A stretch of 64,000 bases of DNA, taken from Scleroderma bovista (lineage: Eukaryota > Basidiomycota > Agaricomycetes > Boletales > Sclerodermataceae). The stretch covers positions 1 to 64,000 of the forward strand of contig JAYMGJ010000016.1 of the NCBI GenBank assembly GCA_037178675.1, read 5' to 3'. The notes below the pieces were generated by a model. It was not told the origin of the DNA. It was given only the letters and a program-made list of their open reading frames with translations, and ran no database searches. The translations under genes were made by a program, and so were the position numbers. This document shows, one piece after another, positions 59,602 to 64,000 of the stretch (positions within the stretch are counted from its first letter, which is position 1; every line of letters begins with the position of its first letter).

Positions 59602-60600
59602 CGATTTGTACCTTACATACTTATGCACATGGCATCACCTCGAATGTCCGTATTTGTTATGCAGTGGATAGACTAGCCATGGTCACCGTCTGGCATTACA
59701 TATCACCCTCACTCTGCAACCTTCAAACCATTCGGTGATGTAGAGCTCGCAGAGGAGGATGCATCGTCTCCTGATTGGCATCCCTGGCTTGTAGTTGTTT
59801 CTACATGCGATAGTTTGTCCGTATGTCCACGCACACCTAGGAACACAAAAGCCCTCACCTGCTTGAAAACCTTCATTCACAAGGCAGAACGAAGATGTTC
59901 AAAAAAGAGTACTTAGCGCCGCCGGCCGACACATGCGGGACTTACATGCACCGTTTGTAAAAACCATGGAATGTTACCATTCCCTTATCATTGCAAACGG
60001 TGGCAGTAGCTGTTGTCGTCGCCATCATTCGCAGTTGTGGTGGTGGTGGTCAGGTGGTTGTGTGCGAGGATGAGGTGATGTTTAGAGGTCTTATTGTCGA
60101 GGTGGTGGAGGGGGACAGACTAAGTAAATATGAACTCACCAAGAGCACTGTCAATGAGAGAGCTCTCGAGACGGTGGTGGGGGTCCGTCGAGAGATGATC
60201 TTGCTAGAGGGCAACTAGACAGTTATGTAGAAATGGCCAAGAGGGACCTCGAGAAGTACAAATTCGCGATGTGATCGGCTAATCTATTCTTAGGACACCC
60301 CTTATGGGTGGTATTAGGGGCACTGGTAGCTACTAGGTGGCACCCCCCTAACCCTCACTCTCCTTACCACGTCTGAAAGATGGCTGAACTTTTACTACGC
60401 TATGCGCTTGCTGCAGAAGGCTTGGCAAGCACTGTTACTCAACTCGGCAAGTGGAACCCCCGGTTCTAGTTCTAGGCGTTGGCTGATGGATATCACAACA
60501 GTCACCACCATCATGCCTCCAATAGAGCGTGCTCTCGCTGGTGATGCACAAGATCTAACAGGTCCCATGAAGGGTGTAGGTCATCTAGTATCCAGCACAT
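59602..60600. other. stretch with no certain gene
   Basis: Holds the 3' flank of alpha-actinin. The frame at 59,991-60,218 starts with TTG and has no known motif. The last 110 bases may carry the first exon of the DUF7330-like gene (ATG at about 60,487). Confidence 0.35.
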
Positions 60601-60632
60601 GCTAGTGATCCAGCTTATGGAAGACACGACAG

Positions 60633-61384
60633 ATCCAGGTCGACACCAAAGATAAACCACCAGCCTATGGTGTCTACCCACAGGGCACACACCTGCCCAC
60701 CTCCACCTCAGGAGCAGTAAACCCACTCACCAAGTTACCTTTGAAACCCACAAATTTCTTCTACATGAATGGAAACTATCCCAGTGCAAAGGGCACACTC
60801 ATCATCGACCCATCGCTACGCATCCAAGAACCATATTTGCCTCCACTCAAAAATGCCAATTTTTGGGGTGGAGTCGGGAAGAAGACTTTGAATATGTATA
60901 TAAATACATATGGGGATTTGGATCTTGATCTGTGGATTGTGGGTCGTAAGGACTTGGGCGTTGCACTCGACCCGAGACGAACGAGGATGCATGTGGGTTC
61001 GAAGAACGGATCTCTGAATGTTAAAGTTGTGCGTTGTGCTGCTTGTCGCTCACTCTTGAAAGTGAACAATAACATCTGAGCCAGAACGCAATTGAAAATA
61101 TCCACCCCTTCACCCTCGAACTTGTCTCTCAAAACAGACCTATAACTGTGCTCATACCACGTTCGTTCCATGGGACTATCGAGCTGTCCTCAAGAAGAGG
61201 GCATTGTATGGTCTCAGAGAAGGTACTTAAAAACAGTGCATTTTTGAGTGCAGTGGATAGGAAGAAGACGTACTTGGTTGGTGATTTTTTGCCGATTATG
61301 TCTGGAACCAGGTCGGTGAAGCAGGCTCTTGACAAGTTGAGGGTTAAGGCAGGAGACAAGGTACTGGTTGAGTATGTTGATTAA
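60633..61384 (+). CDS. DUF7330-type protein (agaric family of unknown function)
   Basis: Coding sequence is clear from about 60,640 (DTKDKPPAYGVYPQGTH) to an intron donor near 61,030, and again from about 61,140 to the stop at 61,384. The start codon is not fixed: the ATG at 60,487 may open a first exon, but the phase could not be confirmed. Family features: a Pro-rich PPAY head, SAKGTLIIDPSLRIQEPYLP, a beta-strand repeat (LDLDLWIVGRKDLGVALD, VGSKNGSLNVKV), then VLIPRSFHGTIELSSRRGH and DKVLVEYVD at the end. These proteins have a beta-helix-like fold predicted from repeats and no known role. Many copies occur in agaric genomes. Confidence 0.65.
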
Positions 61385-62184
61385 AAGTCAGTTTCAAAAG
61401 TGGAGGTTTTTCGTCAGTTATTTTGCACCCAGTCTTGAAGCTGAGAATTGTGCGGGGATCTGGAAAGGAATTGCCGACTACTGAAAAATAGTTAATTAAG
61501 AGGTCATCTGTGCTATTCTCTGCCAAATAGAACTCCCATATGGATGCCGCCTAAGCTTCTATGTGTAATGGTGTCCCTTCCCTCGTCACCTTGTCTAACA
61601 AGGTCACTCCCACCCGAAATGTGTCAATATTTTTTGAACATCTGCAATCTTGTGTATTTCAGTGTCTGTTATAATGTCAAGTACGCTGCATTTGTTGTCA
61701 AATACCAATCTTTCGTATTCATTCTATCTCTGATTCAATCAGGATTGGTGAGCTAACAGAGATACATCAATTCTTACTATGACTACTATATCATGCTCGT
61801 GCGTAATGGCTAATTGGTAGATGGTAGAATGACGATGTGACTGTGGTGTGGGTCATACGTGTTAGACAAGGTGTTTGCCGTCTGCGACGGCGCTGTTTAT
61901 AACAAATCGATCGAGGCACGACTGCTTGAAACGGATCCATAGGGTCGCGCAAGTGAAAGGATCTCTTGGAGCTCTGTGTAAGGGACAGCAAAGCCTACCC
62001 CTGACGACTTCGACTTGACAACTTCGACTCGACCGGCCTCACACTGAGTGCGATCTCCCAAGCTCGTTTCTGTGCGCGTCTGGAACAACCACCCCCACTC
62101 CACAGAGCACACATCAATCTGGATAGAGCCCACACTTCCTGAAAACATAAACAAGTTCAGTACAAACCTTTTTCTTTAAAGACT
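61385..62184. other. no gene recognised
   Basis: About 800 bp, AT-rich in part (61,620-61,780), with no coding frame I can support. Confidence 0.35.
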
Positions 62185-62510
62185 TACATGGCGCACTCCG
62201 CATAGGCGACTTCTGGTCATACATCCCTCTACATGCCCACATCGGAGCTCATTGTGTCCATTGCGGTAGCTCGCCAGAGTCCTTAGACCATATCCTACTA
62301 GGCTGAGAGAATCCTGCTGCATCCTCCATATGGTGCCTATTCCAGCGAGCATGGCCCTCCACTTTCGGCACATACACTGGGTCTTATCCTGGGATGCGGA
62401 AGCATTGCCCCTAACAATGGATGCAAGCCAAACAAAAGGGGATCGAACCATCGATATGAGGCATCATGGATTGTCGACCTTCACTCGAAGCATTGATAAT
62501 CAAACAGAAA
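62185..62510 (+). pseudogene. LINE ORF2 3' end fragment (zinc-binding domain)
   Basis: One frame reads LRIGDFWSYIPLHAHIGAHC, then VHCGSSPESLDHILLG, followed by a TGA in place of the usual Cys codon and ENPAASSIWCLFQRAWP. This is the Cys/His end region of fungal non-LTR elements (WxxI...C.C...ESxxHIL). It lies at the 3' end of the Mit_KHE1 gene on the other strand. Confidence 0.7.
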
Positions 62511-62513
62511 GTG

Positions 62514-63780
62514 CTATTCCCCTGTTCTAAACTTCGTAAACTCTTGTACGGCTCGGGTATGAACTTGCTGCATGGCACGATATATATCACCTGCTGCGGA
62601 TTCGGGAAGGTCAAAGAGTTCGAGGATTCGTGGCACAGCCTCGCGTGTGAGTAGCACCTGCTGCGCGACGCCTCTGTCGTTGTCACACGCCGTTCCTGTT
62701 GTTGTAGAAGACGAGTGGTCGAGATGAGGGTCCCCTGTACTTTCGGAATTCTTTAATGATGTTGAGACAGGGACCGGCGGACCAATGCTGGATGCGGAAT
62801 GGAAGAGCGACCGGTAGACCTCATCTAGTTCTTGACTTGGCTCGGGCCTGACTAGTCCTTGATCTATTAGGGAAGACAGGTATTGAGATGACCTGTATGC
62901 TATAGGAAAGTTACGAATCAGCTCATCCCAGCGATATCAGATGGCTTAGATGCAAACCTCTATAGTGTGACCATGATCTCCACACACAAAAAAAGAACGG
63001 TATGTTGGGTATTACCGCTAAGCCCACATCGAGTCACCATATGGCCTCTTTCTAGATAGGAGACTCACGTATGATGGTGAACGGGAACGTCAGTGGTGCA
63101 ATCAGCATCCACAAGTAAAACCCCCTACGATGTCGAGGTTTCCTGCTACTCAACAGACTCCGTAGCTGAGAAAGGGAGGGATGTAGAGTCGGATTTGATG
63201 TCGGTACGAATAACTCCGAATATGCAGATGGTGGATAAATGAGGGGTATCTTATTGCCACTGTCAGTCACTTATGGTAAGCAGAACCAAGGAAGTTGCGT
63301 ACTTCTTGATCGCGGCGTTGTTGAACCCTGCCATCACTTTGTGAAACGCTGCTCAGCTGTTTGCCAGCTGTGCCTGGATTCCTTAGAGGCGGTGCTAAGG
63401 AAGGATCAATACCCTTGAGTGCCAGCTCCTCGAAATCCATCCGGTCCGCAAGACGTTCGCCATGTTCATACAGACGTAACTACTTTTGAATCATTAGCAA
63501 AGTGTCTTCGCACGGATGTCTCACGGACCTTCCAACTACCTTTTGGCGCTTTCCCAAAGCCAGCCCAGGTATCGGCTGCTTTCGTGGTCAATCTATTGAG
63601 CACCCCCGACTGCTTATTCTTGGCGACATCAGGTGGTGTGAGATTGAAATGATAGTAAATCATCATCTGGTCGACGAGCGGCTTGGATAGCATCAAATCG
63701 TCCGGATGGAATTTTAACCGTTTGTACATGGGAAGCGCGATGATGCGTTGTGAGCGCATAACTTTTGGTACAAGGGACAT
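62514..63780 (-). CDS. mitochondrial K+/H+ exchange-related protein (Mit_KHE1 family)
   Basis: Minus strand, ATG at 63,780 (MSLVPKVMRSQRIIALPMY), stop at 62,514. Members of the family (yeast Mdm38-suppressor-type protein YDL183C) support potassium/proton exchange across the inner mitochondrial membrane. Conserved parts: TTKAADTWAGFGKAPKGSWK in the first exon; the second reads GERLADRMDFEELALKGIDP; the third has IPLIYPPSAYSEL, LRSLLSSRKPRHRRGFYLWM, IAPLTFPFTII (membrane span); the last carries SQELDEVYRSLFHSAS and LLTREAVPRILELFDLPE. Four or more exons with about 50 nt introns. Divergent to the gene cut by the right edge. Confidence 0.82.
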
Positions 63781-63951
63781 CGTTCTCAGAGCCTATCGGG
63801 AGTCAGCGCAAAGAATGACCTTGTGAGGTTAAAGGACTGTGAAGCCCGCGTTCAAAAGTTGGTGCATTCCGCGTCGGTGTCTGGCAAAGCACGTGCCATC
63901 ATATGCAATCCTCCTCGTTGAACTGCTTGCGTCCCACACGATCGCAGCATT

Positions 63952-64000
63952 ATGAACTCTCCCGAGCCTGGCTCTCCTGTCTCCACTGATACATCTGGTT
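63952..64000 (+). CDS. start of a gene cut by the window edge
   Basis: ATG at 63,952 opens MNSPEPGSPVSTDTSG, a Ser/Pro-rich start. Only 16 codons are visible. It is divergent to Mit_KHE1, with 171 bp between start codons. Whether this ATG is the real start cannot be judged from so little. Confidence 0.4.
   Translation, partial: MNSPEPGSPVSTDTSG

Noticed and set aside
60741..61079. Start of the DUF7330-like gene at 60,741
   Set aside because: The codon there is TTG, and homologous coding sequence (PPAYGVYPQG) is already visible upstream in the same frame, so the real start lies further left.

Overview
This is nuclear DNA of a mushroom-forming basidiomycete (Agaricomycetes). The signs are genes cut into many exons by 45-60 nt introns with GTRNGT donors and YAG acceptors, fungal-type housekeeping genes, a NACHT-WD40 receptor of the kind expanded in agarics, a DUF7330-type protein, a Helitron-type PIF1 helicase relic, copia elements and LINE debris. 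I saw no bacterial-style operons, rRNA, tRNA or CRISPR.

Left part (1-10,400) is accessory DNA. A Ty1/copia element runs off the left edge on the minus strand; it is open except for an internal inversion of about 300 bp. Then comes a decayed gene built from repeated small exons (about 2,380-7,980), including six tandem ~121 bp exon-intron units. A 2.15 kb gag-only LTR element with ~97% identical LTRs sits in one of its introns. A 721 bp AT-rich foldback element and a PIF1/Helitron helicase relic follow.

Middle part A (10,400-23,300) is dense with genes: MON1, mitochondrial ribosomal protein mS41, a C2H2 zinc-finger protein, a NACHT NLR with 14 near-identical WD40 repeats, a CDC25/rhodanese-type phosphatase, and COX20 divergent to mitochondrial porin (VDAC). 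A decayed inverted copy of alpha-actinin follows (23,460-25,385); its intact parent lies 33 kb away on the other strand.

Middle part B (25,800-39,800) holds an MFS transporter, a ZIP9-like zinc transporter, the mRNA capping triphosphatase (CET1 family), a Rad60/NIP45-type SUMO-like protein divergent to a GCFC splicing-factor gene, a multi-pass membrane protein of unknown role and an orphan PSP1 domain.

Right part (41,000-64,000) holds a small secreted protein with two tandem knottin-type cysteine modules, a DCAF4-like WD protein divergent to a long RA-PH adaptor, an unrecognised intact gene, LINE fragments, the FACT subunit SSRP1/Pob3 divergent to alpha-actinin, a DUF7330-like gene, a mitochondrial K+/H+ exchange-related protein, and the first codons of a gene cut by the right edge.

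Most housekeeping genes form head-to-head pairs with 90-350 bp between start codons (Rad60-like/GCFC, COX20/VDAC, SSRP1/alpha-actinin, DCAF4/RA-PH, Mit_KHE1/unknown), so shared promoters are likely. Exon borders were read by eye from splice consensus and frame; where reading frames sum to a whole number of codons this is stated.
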